DNA of 64,000 nucleotides from JAICMB01 sp963795935. GTDB taxonomy: Bacteria; Acidobacteriota; Terriglobia; Bryobacterales; Bryobacteraceae. The stretch is taken from positions 558,001 to 622,000 of the forward strand of contig CAWCJO010000003.1 of NCBI GenBank assembly GCA_963795935.1. Reading direction: 5' to 3'. Under the pieces are notes generated by a model that did not search any database, was not told where the DNA came from, and saw only the letters and a program-made list of their open reading frames with translations. This document shows positions 7,961 to 16,180 of this stretch, one piece after another (within the stretch, counting starts at the first letter, position 1; the number at the start of each line of letters is the position of its first letter). Both the position numbers and the translations under genes were made by a program.

Positions 7961-8935
7961 GTGAGTATACTTGTCCCTAGCGCGATGCAGAGGGCGAAAT
8001 TCGATCCGGGACTAACGCAGCAATACAGTGGAACGCTGCGCCGCGCCATTAATAAAGACGGCAGCTTCAATGTGCTGCGGCGCGGGACGGACCGGCGCGA
8101 CTTTCATCCTTACCTGCACCTGGTCAGCATGCCGTGGGCGGCGTTCTTCCTGACGCTGCTGGCGGGCTACATCGCGATAAACTGCTGTTTCGCGATCGCG
8201 TATTACCTGCTCGGGCCGGACGCTTTGCAAGGGGGATCAAGCGCCGCGGGGCGCTTCTTCACGGGCCTCTACTTCAGCTCGCAGACGCTCACCACCGTGG
8301 GCTTCGGCAGCATCGCTCCGAAGAGCAATTTGGCGAACGTGCTCGCCGCCTTCGAGGCTCTCATCGGCTTGCTCGGATTCGCGGTCGCCACCGGCCTGCT
8401 GTTCGGACGCGTCTCACGCCCGTCGGCGCGCATCGGCTTCAGCGGCCGCGCCCTGATCGCGCCCTATCAGGACATGACCAGCTTGCAGTTCCGGGTCGTC
8501 AACAGGCGCGCCAATACGCTCATCGACGTCGAGGCCACGGTGCTGCTCATGATCGTCGACCGCGCGGATGGCGGCTTCAACCGCAAGTACGAGTTTCTGA
8601 AGCTGGAACGCGACAAAGTTCTGTTCCTGCCTCTGACCTGGACCGTCGTACACCCTATCGACTCCGAAAGCGTACTGTATGGCAAATCCGCCGCCGATCT
8701 GGAGCGCCTGCAGGCCGAGCTGCTCATCCTTATCAAAGCCTGGGACGATACGTTCAGCCAAACCGTCAACCAGCGCTATTCCTACCGCTTTGACGAGATT
8801 GCGTGGAATGCGCGGTTCACGCCGGCATTTGCCGTGGATGAAAACGGAGACATGATCGTGGACGTCAGAGAAGTCGGCGCCTATGCGGAGGTCTCGTCCG
8901 AGGCAGCGCGCCAATCGAGCGGAACGGCATCGTAG
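7961..8935 (+). CDS. KirBac-type inward-rectifier potassium channel
   Basis: 324 aa. It opens with the slide-helix region ('DGSFNVLRRG'). A first membrane segment (about 55-85) precedes the pore helix and selectivity filter T112-V-G-F-G116 in 'LTTVGFGS', then a second membrane helix ('LLGFAVATGLLFGRVSRP'). The C-terminal half is the cytoplasmic immunoglobulin-like IRK domain. Family knowledge: tetrameric K+ channel of the inner membrane gated by the cytoplasmic domain and lipids. The start is GTG 7961; ATG 7985 is an alternative and loses nothing conserved. It converges with the HNH gene, with only 4 nt between stops. No regulatory signal is obvious. Confidence 0.93.
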   Translation: MSILVPSAMQRAKFDPGLTQQYSGTLRRAINKDGSFNVLRRGTDRRDFHPYLHLVSMPWAAFFLTLLAGYIAINCCFAIAYYLLGPDALQGGSSAAGRFFTGLYFSSQTLTTVGFGSIAPKSNLANVLAAFEALIGLLGFAVATGLLFGRVSRPSARIGFSGRALIAPYQDMTSLQFRVVNRRANTLIDVEATVLLMIVDRADGGFNRKYEFLKLERDKVLFLPLTWTVVHPIDSESVLYGKSAADLERLQAELLILIKAWDDTFSQTVNQRYSYRFDEIAWNARFTPAFAVDENGDMIVDVREVGAYAEVSSEAARQSSGTAS

Positions 8936-8939
8936 AATC

Positions 8940-9476
8940 CTAATTCGCCTCGAAGGCGCCGGACGTTACCGTGCTGACTGGGGTGGTAGATTTAAGCGCC
9001 TTCAGCCACCCCCGTTGCCCCGGCGTTAGTGCGTTTGCGTGACGCTCGGCAAGCACGGCAAACACGGAACTGAATCCGTCCCAGTGCCTCGGTTCCCCGT
9101 ATTTCCCTTTGACCGGCTTATATTTGTGGCGCTTTTCCCATTCCAGTATTGTCTTGGAATTTTTTCTCACGTTGCACTTCCAGCAGGCTGTACACAGGTT
9201 CTCTTCATCGTTTAATCCGCCTTTCGCGTGAGCATAAATGTGATCGATGGAAGCCCCCAGTTCATCGAGCAGCGGGGCCCAGTCACGTCTCCAGCTTGGG
9301 TCGTAGTAAGCCAGTTCCTTGCATCCCGCTTTTCCGAGTTCCAACTCCAGAAGCCTCATCGCTGCCGGGAAAATGACGGGCCTCTTGCACCAGAAGCACA
9401 GCCAACCATCACGCCGGAAGATTTTGACTTGGAGGGCTTTTGGTGGATCCGTCCGCTTTGGCGCCGTTCCGAGCAT
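8940..9476 (-). CDS. HNH-family endonuclease-like protein
   Basis: 178 aa from ATG 9476; the frame continues to a TTG at 9578 (212 aa) and homologues may use it. Two zinc knuckles, 'CFWC' and 'CTACWKC', bracket the ββα-metal core 'SIDHIYAHAKGG', with the downstream Asn ('NLCTACWKCN'). This is the classic HNH arrangement of metal-dependent DNA nucleases found free-standing, in restriction systems and in mobile elements. No methyltransferase or phage gene is adjacent, although the flanks carry several relics. Fold call firm; biological target unknown. Confidence 0.8.
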   Translation of the reverse strand: MLGTAPKRTDPPKALQVKIFRRDGWLCFWCKRPVIFPAAMRLLELELGKAGCKELAYYDPSWRRDWAPLLDELGASIDHIYAHAKGGLNDEENLCTACWKCNVRKNSKTILEWEKRHKYKPVKGKYGEPRHWDGFSSVFAVLAERHANALTPGQRGWLKALKSTTPVSTVTSGAFEAN

Positions 9477-9619
9477 AAAGTCAGTATTACGCAATTCTCC
9501 GATACGAGAATTGTGCGTTAGCACTGACCTTTTATATAGCTTCCGGCTTCTGTAGTATTCGAGACTTCCGAATCCCAAGATGATATGGGAGGGGTGGAGG
9601 GGTGTGCCTCAAGGCCAGC

Positions 9620-10065
9620 CTATCCCGCGTATTTTTCGGCGGCCTGTACATCTCCGCGGTAGAAGAGCGGAATCGGGACCAGCCGCATCAAGGAGCCGTT
9701 TCCAGCGGCAGCGCGCGATGCATCGCCCGCAAAAGGATCGCCGGTCCGTAGAAATCGGCAAAGAGCCGATTGTGTGGTGACACCGATATCGAAGCAACTC
9801 CATTCACGCTGTTATATCCGGTTTTCCACCACCGTACGTAACGTTCCATTTGGTCTGTTGGATCGAAACCGTTTCGGGCGACCAAGCTGTCCGCAAGACA
9901 TAATGCGATTGAAGTGTCATCCGTCCATTCTCCAGTCTTCAGCTTGAATGGCCCACCGCCTACCATGTCCCGAATCGGAGGCGGATGGGCGGCAAACTCG
10001 TTGGTTGTGCCAACTGTGTCTCCAACAGCAAGCCCCAGCAAAGCGCCCGAAAAGCGCTTCTTTTC
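9620..10065 (-). pseudogene. ADP-ribosylglycohydrolase (DraG-type) fragment
   Basis: The minus-strand frame opens with 'RFSGALLGLAVGDT' near 10050 and continues to 'LKTGEWTDDTSIALCLADSL', the metal-binding core of DraG/MacroD-like ADP-ribosyl hydrolases. One base is missing near 9865; after it the neighbouring frame reads 'CFDIGVTTQSAL', 'AGNGSLMRLVPIPLFYRGD' and 'AEKYAG', then stops at 9620-9622. The family is about 300 aa; here the C-terminal half is gone, and a TGA precedes the frame with no good start. It lies next to the HNH gene. Truncation plus frameshift make it non-functional even if the frameshift is an error. Confidence 0.85.
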
Positions 10066-10258
10066 CGTTCGATCCCGTCAATTGTATTTAGCGCCCTGGT
10101 CGTCCGCGGCAAATAGAATGGTTATTATCTTCTTGGCTGGCAAGACCGCTCCCCTGAAAAATGGCGATTCGCGGATACCGCTTTCTTTGGGTCGCGGCTC
10201 GGGGCGGGCAAACGGTTCGCTTGGCGCGATGACGTTTCGGAACCGCGGCCGCGCGGCC

Positions 10259-11068
10259 CTAAAACGGCCAGCGACGGTGGGTCAGCCCGTCCTGCGATTT
10301 TTTGCTCGGGAGTGGGCCGGGACCTTCGTTTATATTGTTGCGGGCCGCGGGCGCGCCGGTGAAATCGACTTCGTTGGGCGCAAACAGCAGCTTGCGGTCG
10401 AGCACCATCTCGACCGTGGTTCCCTTGGCGAGGATCGCGTCCGGACCCCGCGAGAGCAGCACGCCTACCAATCCGGCAGTCGCGCCCGCCGCGGCGCCGA
10501 TACCCGCGCCCATGCCGACATGCCCCGCCGTCGAGCCGGCGATGCTGCCCACCGAGGCGCCCAGACCGGTTGTCTCCGCCACGGTCTTCAGGTCGCCCGC
10601 CTTGGTTCCCTCGCTCTTGATTTTGCCCTCGGACTTATCCAGCTCCTCGTTGGAACGGCCGTCGAGAGAGCCGATGCGCGCCCGGAAATCGCGCGTTACG
10701 CCGTTCGGCAGCGTGAGGGTGTCGAAGCGGATGTAAAGCTCGCCGCGGCCGTGGACGCGGCCCGGCCGCTTCACTTGCGTCACGGTGCCGGCCACATAAC
10801 TGCCTGGGGGAATCACGATTTTTCCGTTCGCGAGAATCGGGAACACCGTCTCGAGATAGACGCGGTCGCCTTCGGCGGCATTTTTGGTGCTGATGCTGTT
10901 TATCAGGTTCAGGGGAATACGCGTGCCCGCATCGACGGCAAAGTCCGCGGGGGCGGCGCTAGCCTGCGGGGGGCGGAGGGCGGAGCGGCGGTGGGCGGGG
11001 CGACGGGCGTATCTTGCGCGGCCGCAATCGGCGAGGAAGAAAATTAACGCGGCGATTCGCAAATGCAT
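10259..11068 (-). CDS. Secreted protein with VirB10/TrbI-like core and glycine zipper
   Basis: 269 aa. The centre reads 'LETVFPILANGKIVIPPGSY' and 'KRPGRVHGRGELYIRFDTL', a short version of the TrbI/VirB10 beta-domain, followed by an Ala/Gly-rich 'GAGIGAAAGATAGLVGVLLS' that could insert in or span a membrane. Signal peptide at the N-terminus. Residues ~13-40 look frame-shifted: the alternative frame reads 'IAAAQDTPVAPPTAAPPSAP', a much better post-signal linker, and then the main frame resumes. This implies two compensating indels, one next to a C6 run. It is 31 nt downstream of the GT-C gene and may be co-transcribed. No other secretion genes are present, so a role in type IV secretion is not claimed. 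Confidence 0.7.
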   Translation of the reverse strand: MHLRIAALIFFLADCGRARYARRPAHRRSALRPPQASAAPADFAVDAGTRIPLNLINSISTKNAAEGDRVYLETVFPILANGKIVIPPGSYVAGTVTQVKRPGRVHGRGELYIRFDTLTLPNGVTRDFRARIGSLDGRSNEELDKSEGKIKSEGTKAGDLKTVAETTGLGASVGSIAGSTAGHVGMGAGIGAAAGATAGLVGVLLSRGPDAILAKGTTVEMVLDRKLLFAPNEVDFTGAPAARNNINEGPGPLPSKKSQDGLTHRRWPF

Positions 11069-11099
11069 AGACGTATCCCTACCCTATATTAAACGCGAG

Positions 11100-12413
11100 T
11101 TAACGGCGCCGGGTTGCGGCGGCCTTTCTCAGCACTTTCTTCGTTTCCTTGCGTTCCATCGCGCCGTGCGCGCCCAACCGGGCCGGCCTCGTCGCGGTAA
11201 ACACCACGAGCAACGCCGCCGGCCAAAGCTGCATCAGCACGCGATCGAGCGACGTGTCGATCCGCAGATTCAAATCATTGGGGAGCAATAGGAAGCCCGC
11301 GAAGTCGCCCAACAGCACGATCGCGATGGCCACGACGCACGTCGTCAATCCCACGCGCTCGCGCGTTTCGACGCGAAATCCCACGAGCCAAACGTAGGCC
11401 GCCAATACCAAGACTCCCGGGACGAGGAAGGTTCCCAGCAGCAAGCCGTTCTTGAGGAACGCTTCGATCACCGTCACATACCGTCCAAAGTCCAACGCCC
11501 GCTGCGCGAAGGAAAGATCGGGCGCCGGGGCATATCGAAATTTGAACAGCGCCAGTATGGCCAGTACGGGCGCAAGGCCCGAGGCAAAATATCGCAGTTC
11601 AACGGCCAGGCGCGAGAGGGTTCCGGAGCGCCGGCGCGCAACATAGCGCGCCAGCAGCACGGCGGCGACGAAGAGCAGCCCTTCGTTTTTGGTCCAGGCC
11701 GCGAATGCCGCCATCGCCCCGGAAAGCGCGATGCTTTTGCGGTCCTCGAAGAAGAGCAACGCGAGGGAAACGAGGATGTAGAATCCCAGCGGCACATCGG
11801 CGTATTGCGACAGCCCCTGCCCGATAAACTCCACGGTTCCTAGCAGAAACGTTCCGGCCAGCAGCGCCTGTTCCCAGCCGCGCAGCTCGCGTACGACGCC
11901 CAGAAGGGCCGCGACCGTACCGAAAGTGAACAGAAAGGCAATCGCCATCGGAACAAAAAGGGATTCCGTGCGCGCCGCCGACCACGCCTGCGCGACCAAC
12001 GCCGGCAGCAGCAGCGGATAATCCGGATAGCTCCAGGCCAGTTCTTTCGAAAACATCGCAGTCCATGCGGTTCCTCCGCGAGCCATGAAGCGCGCGTGCA
12101 GGTTCCAGATGGACCAAGCGTCCCACTCGCCCTGCGGCTCCTTCAGGGCCACAAAAAGGAAGGCAGCCGCGGAAGCCGCCAATACCACAAAGAACACGAT
12201 TCGCAGCGACAAGAGCGGAGTCGCGTCATCGATCGCGCCGCCCTGCCGCCATCTCTTTTCAAGAGGCCCGCACCACCATGCCAGCGCCACGGACCCCAAG
12301 GCGGATAATGCCAGCGGAGGGTACGGCCCCGCTCCCACGGCGAGCGAAAGAAAATAGAGCAGTGAACACAATCCCGCCGCCACGCCGGCGAGCACGGTGA
12401 TTCGAAACGTCAT
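11100..12413 (-). CDS. Multi-pass membrane protein, GT-C/GT39-like glycosyltransferase
   Basis: 437 aa with about ten hydrophobic segments. The first periplasmic loop holds 'GEWDAWSIWNLHARFM', the acidic-aromatic motif expected at the catalytic loop of GT-C enzymes that use lipid-linked sugars. A second loop has 'SYPDYPLLLPALVAQAW'. The C-terminus is basic and cytoplasmic. Family knowledge: such enzymes transfer mannose or other sugars from polyprenyl phosphate to proteins or glycans on the outer face of the inner membrane. The start overlaps the stop of the upstream small gene (ATGA), so the two are translationally coupled. The exact donor and acceptor are unknown. Confidence 0.75.
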   Translation of the reverse strand: MTFRITVLAGVAAGLCSLLYFLSLAVGAGPYPPLALSALGSVALAWWCGPLEKRWRQGGAIDDATPLLSLRIVFFVVLAASAAAFLFVALKEPQGEWDAWSIWNLHARFMARGGTAWTAMFSKELAWSYPDYPLLLPALVAQAWSAARTESLFVPMAIAFLFTFGTVAALLGVVRELRGWEQALLAGTFLLGTVEFIGQGLSQYADVPLGFYILVSLALLFFEDRKSIALSGAMAAFAAWTKNEGLLFVAAVLLARYVARRRSGTLSRLAVELRYFASGLAPVLAILALFKFRYAPAPDLSFAQRALDFGRYVTVIEAFLKNGLLLGTFLVPGVLVLAAYVWLVGFRVETRERVGLTTCVVAIAIVLLGDFAGFLLLPNDLNLRIDTSLDRVLMQLWPAALLVVFTATRPARLGAHGAMERKETKKVLRKAAATRRR

Positions 12414-12787
12414 TTAGCCGTATTGCCGAGCAGCTTGATGCCGCTCCCGTAATCGCGCAGCAGCTTCAGCCGCGGGTCCGCAATGGGCGCCTTGGGATTG
12501 TGCATGTTCGCGACTACGAAGGCGCGATCCACTCCCTTCGCGATCACCAGCGGGGCCAAGGCGTATTGCGTCAGATAATACTCCTCCTGCGCCGTCTCCG
12601 CCGCCGGCGCGTCGGTGAAATACCCGATCGTGCCAGAGTGGGGAAGCGCCGCGCGCATTTGCGAGACGTGACGATCGAACGCCGCGACGTCGCCGAATTT
12701 CAGCCCCGGAAGGTCGAGCAGGAGGTTGAAAATGGAGAGGACCGCAACCGCGAGCAGTCCGAAAACTGCAATCTTGACGCGAATCAA
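12410..12787 (-). CDS. Small membrane-anchored protein coupled to the GT-C gene
   Basis: 125 aa. One N-terminal membrane helix ('VKIAVFGLLAVAVLSIFNLL') precedes a ~95-residue domain predicted outside the membrane, with 'HSGTIGYFTD' and 'YYLTQYALAPLVIAKG'. I do not recognise a family. Similar short partners occur beside GT39-like proteins in acidobacteria, where they may be a detached periplasmic domain. Its TGA overlaps the ATG of the GT-C gene, and the gene upstream ends only 13 nt before it, so it sits mid-operon. Confidence 0.7.
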   Translation of the reverse strand: MIRVKIAVFGLLAVAVLSIFNLLLDLPGLKFGDVAAFDRHVSQMRAALPHSGTIGYFTDAPAAETAQEEYYLTQYALAPLVIAKGVDRAFVVANMHNPKAPIADPRLKLLRDYGSGIKLLGNTAK

Positions 12788-12800
12788 AGCACCGATTTTA

Positions 12801-13613
12801 TCATTGTGAACCGGCGGGCAGGCTCAGCGGGATTATGAGACCGGGAGGGCTGGCCGCGGCGCCCAAGCCGATCTGAAGCTGCGGGTTGGCGTTGGCGGTA
12901 GCGGGGATGCGCACGTTGATCTGATACAGGCCCGCGAAGCCGGGCGCGATGCCCGCGTATAGGATCTGGCTGGGGTCCACGGCCGCGCCGTCGAACATTA
13001 CCCCGAACTGCGCGAGCTGCTTCAGCGCCGCCGCTTTCGGCGCGATGAAGGAGTAATCGACCGGTGGCACCGTGTCGCCAAGCCCCGTCGCATACAGCGT
13101 GACGATGTCGCCGGGACTGGCCGGCGCGTCCGGCGTGATGAGGGTGCCGTCGGGCCGCGTGGCAATCACCGTCTGAGAGTCAAGCTGATAGATGGCCGGC
13201 GACGACGACGCAAGCTGGATCGTTATATCCGGTCCGGCGAGCCCGTCGTGCACGATCTGAAAATCGCTCTTGCCGGGCAAAAGGATGCTCGGTACCAAAA
13301 AATTGATCTGCGTGGGGGAGACGTAAAAAATGTTGGCCGCCAGTCCGCCAATCAGGACGTTGACTCCCGTTCCCGGCAGCACATTGGGAAGCTGGCCGCC
13401 ATTGACATCGCCGGAAGTCAGCGAGGCCGTCACATAAGACAGATTGGTCCCAAAAACAGTCCCGATGGCGTTGGGGGCCAGCGGCACGTCTTGGAAGCTT
13501 GCCGAATTCACGATCGAAGCGGCGGAATACGATGGCCCGTCGGCCCGCAAGACGGGCGACAGCGCCAGGGGAACCAGCACGAGCGTGACCAGTCTTACAA
13601 GCGGCGCGGGCAT
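12801..13613 (-). CDS. Secreted TIGR03437-domain protein
   Basis: 270 aa with a signal peptide (to about residue 25). The whole mature protein is the Solibacter-type C-terminal domain: 'SIVNSASFQDVPLAPNAIGT', 'NVLIGGLAANIFYVSPTQIN', 'ASPGDIVTLYATGLG' and 'YAGIAPGFAGLYQINVRIP' are its four diagnostic blocks. The domain is abundant in Solibacter-type genomes, where it ends many extracellular proteins; its function is unknown. Here it stands alone without an N-terminal partner. It is first in a probable operon with 12410-12787 and the GT-C gene. Confidence 0.9.
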   Translation of the reverse strand: MPAPLVRLVTLVLVPLALSPVLRADGPSYSAASIVNSASFQDVPLAPNAIGTVFGTNLSYVTASLTSGDVNGGQLPNVLPGTGVNVLIGGLAANIFYVSPTQINFLVPSILLPGKSDFQIVHDGLAGPDITIQLASSSPAIYQLDSQTVIATRPDGTLITPDAPASPGDIVTLYATGLGDTVPPVDYSFIAPKAAALKQLAQFGVMFDGAAVDPSQILYAGIAPGFAGLYQINVRIPATANANPQLQIGLGAAASPPGLIIPLSLPAGSQ

Positions 13614-13866
13614 TCCGGTCTCCGGCTTGAGAATAGGAGTGCGGTTGGGGAGCGGTAATTCTCAATGTTTATTGCCGCGGAGTTTTGTAACAGCCCCAAG
13701 GGGGACGTCGAGTCTCGGCGAAATCTGGTAAGAACACCAAGAAAAAAGTTGGCGTAACGCGTGGTGTCCTGAATCGCGGTAGAAGAGGGACAACGGATCG
13801 GGTGTGGACCTCGGAGGAGTTGATCGCTGTTTGACATAAACAACGTCGATCTGGGACCATTTGGAT
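13614..13866. promoter_or_regulatory. Divergent intergenic region; possible Fic-operon promoter
   Basis: 253 nt between the TIGR03437 gene and the Fic operon. A perfect TTGACA lies at 13831-13836, 31 nt before the antitoxin ATG, but only a poor -10 (GACCAT at 13855-13860, 18-nt spacer) follows. No inverted repeat stands out. Promoter call is weak. Confidence 0.3.
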
Positions 13867-14061
13867 ATGTCCGAGCATCTTGAAGCCCTACTGTTAGCCG
13901 CACGGAATCGGCAGGTCACAGCCACGGAGCAAGAAGCCCAACGAAGAAGCTTTGCCTATGGCAATACTCATTTTGAGAACGAGCGTATTACGCGAGAAAC
14001 GGTAGATCGGGCCGCCGAAGCACTAAAGGACGATGCGGCGAACGGACATCCAACGAAATAG
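13867..14061 (+). CDS. Probable Fic antitoxin (small partner protein)
   Basis: 64 aa from ATG 13867. The segment 'RRSFAYGNTHFENERITRET' followed by a helix is the conserved part of short proteins that precede Fic genes. By analogy with VbhA/VbhT it should hold the Fic active site closed. The textbook inhibitory motif (S/T)xxxE(G/N) is not matched exactly: 'THFEN' has one residue fewer. The 3' end overlaps the Fic start by 29 nt in another frame, as in coupled toxin-antitoxin pairs. The role is inferred from position and the family-like segment. Confidence 0.7.
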   Translation: MSEHLEALLLAARNRQVTATEQEAQRRSFAYGNTHFENERITRETVDRAAEALKDDAANGHPTK

Positions 14062-14683
14062 TAGACCCGCCTCTCACGAGCTGTTTTCTAGCGCGGATCA
14101 AAAGGCAGAGCTTGAGGCCCGAAACGGGCTTTTACAGTTCGACGAAGTTCTTCGGATGATCGATGCATCCAAGAACGGCTTCCAGCTTCGTCCCAGCACG
14201 CTCCAGAGGCTCCAGCGCCTCGCTATTAAGGATGTCTATACATGTGCGGGCAACTTTCGCACGCGCCCGGTAATCATTGCTGGAACAACGCATCAACGAC
14301 CCGACGCCTCTGAAATCTCTGAGCGCGTTGAAGAGATGTGCGATTACGTGAATGGGCGATGGGGCGAATCTTCGGCGCTGCATCTCTCTGCGTACGTAAT
14401 GTGGAGGGTAAACTGGATTCATCCTTTTTCAGGTGGGAATGGCCGCACTAGCCGCGCGGTTTCCTACCTTGTCCTTTGCGCCAAGCTAGGTTATCGCATT
14501 CCAGGAACCGAGACTATACCAGAGCAGATAGTGGCGAATCGCCAACCATACTATGAATCTCTGGATTCAGCGGATGCGTCGTGGGCTGAAGGGCGCATTG
14601 ATGTTTCCATGATGGAGAACCTCTTATCTCAAATGCTTGCTCGCCAGCTAGCGTCCGTTCTGCACGCAGCGGAAACCCCTTAA
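14033..14683 (+). CDS. Fic-domain AMP-transferase (toxin)
   Basis: 216 aa. The complete Fic motif 'HPFSGGNGRTSR' has His130 as catalytic base and Arg138, and is preceded by a flap-like 'RTRPVIIAGTTHQRP'. Canonical Fic enzymes AMPylate Ser/Thr/Tyr of target proteins using ATP; many bacterial ones arrest growth when released from the antitoxin. ATG 14033 overlaps the upstream small ORF by 29 nt. Codon composition is less GC-biased than in neighbouring genes, fitting horizontal acquisition. All catalytic positions are present, so it should be active. Confidence 0.9.
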   Translation: MRRTDIQRNSRPASHELFSSADQKAELEARNGLLQFDEVLRMIDASKNGFQLRPSTLQRLQRLAIKDVYTCAGNFRTRPVIIAGTTHQRPDASEISERVEEMCDYVNGRWGESSALHLSAYVMWRVNWIHPFSGGNGRTSRAVSYLVLCAKLGYRIPGTETIPEQIVANRQPYYESLDSADASWAEGRIDVSMMENLLSQMLARQLASVLHAAETP

Positions 14684-14795
14684 GATAGCCAATCGGCAAG
14701 CTCCGCCCCCTCGCTTTGAAGACATGCAGGAATATAGGAGTTATCGGCCCCTGGCCCTGCCCACGCTGGCTGCCCGCAAAGCGATAATTCCCAAC

Positions 14796-16152
14796 CTATT
14801 GCGGCGTTTTCACCGGGATTGTCACGCCGCTCTGCGTCGAGGCGCCGCCGGCCGTCGCCACCACCGGAATATCGCCGTCCGGCGTCGAGGCCGGGATGCG
14901 CACGTTCAACTGGTACAGTCCACTAATCGACTGCGGCGAAAGGCCGACGTAAAGAACGTCTTGCGGCGCGAGCGTTACGCCGCCGATCGTCACCGTCACG
15001 GCCGTGGTCGCGGGCGTAATTCCGGTTGCCAACGCTCCCGGCGCCACGGTGGGGTTGGTAGGGCCGAATCCAGTTCCATACAGCGTTACCAGATCTCCCG
15101 GTTTGGCGGGCTGACCTGTCGCGACCACCGCCGGATTCGCCACCGGGTTCGGAGTGTTGGCAAATTGCGCCGCGATGCTGGTGGTTCCGCCAAACGTGAA
15201 GAAGGCGGGCGCAATCGGCGCGACCGTAACGTTGGACGTCGCGCTGTTCATGGCGTTCTGTTTCCCCGCGTTCGAGACCACCACGATGCTGACGGGTCCC
15301 GGTATCGCCGGCCCTTGCAGGTTGATCTGGTCCGTTTGAACGTAGGTAATGGGCGCGGCTTGCCCGTTCACCGTGACGGCGATGCAAGCGAGCGAGTCGG
15401 GAAACGCTCCATTGACGAAGTCTCCCGGACCCGCGTTGCGCTTGAGATTGGAATTTTCGAAATTGAAGCCGAAAATGGTCCACAGGCCGCCGCTCGCGAG
15501 ATTTTTTGAAAACGCCGCCGCATCCACGACTTGCTGAATCACGGGGGGCTGCGTGTTGTTGCACGCCCCGACCGCCGGGACGGTCTGCACCGCCGCATAG
15601 GCATGGTCGCCCTGCGGCGTGCCATCTCCATTGGCGGCCACCGCCGCGACGTAAAACGCGATCGCCCCCACCTCTTGCGGCGGCGCCGTCCAATTGACGT
15701 TAAAGGTGTAGTCCGGCGCCCGCCGCGGTGCTGGGCGCGGCCACGTGTTCCGCGTACTCCCGCAGTCCGTTACACGGCCCCGGCGATCCGGTCGCCGATC
15801 CGTCGTCGCATTGCACCCGGACGTTGGTATCGATGGGCGTGAACGTGCCCGCTTCGCCGGAAGGCGAATTGAGCGCCCGCGCCGTCATCTGGAATCCCCA
15901 GCGTGAGGCGCTCGGGTCCGAAACCGTGACGTGCAGCGTTTGCGTCTGTCCCGGCGTATAGCTCGCAATATCGACCGCAACCGAGCCGAGGCCCGCCGCC
16001 GAGTTCTGGTGACAGGCTACGCAGGTTGCGCCGCCGTCGGCCGGCGCTCCGGCGTATTTGATGAATGGCGCAGTGCTGTGCGCCAGCAGCAACACCGGGA
16101 AGGCTCCCAGAGCCGCATACAACATTCGTGCGCGCATCGTTGTAGTCGTCAT
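14796..16152 (-). CDS. Secreted CxxCH-containing protein with C-terminal TIGR03437 domain, single frameshift
   Basis: A signal peptide, then 'GGATCVACHQN', a CxxCH motif in the context of a choice-of-anchor V/Reeler-like domain (about residues 30-230). The C-terminal half has TIGR03437 blocks ('VVDAAAFSKNLASGGLWTIF', 'TYVQTDQINLQGP', 'AKPGDLVTLYGTGFG', 'GLYQLNVRIP'). The halves are in different frames. One extra base in the three-C run at 15719-15721 accounts for it; removing one gives 'APDYTFNVNWTAPPQEVG' across the join and 451 codons in total. RBS GAAAGGTGGG precedes ATG 16152. CxxCH may bind one c-type haem or a metal. Probably extracellular; function unknown. Confidence 0.85.
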
Positions 16153-16180
16153 CGCCCACCTTTCAATAGAAACGTTCCAC

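Noticed and set aside
9914..11047. Plus-strand frame of 377 codons over the DraG relic and the VirB10-like gene
   Set aside because: It runs antisense through two recognised loci and has no motif or RBS.
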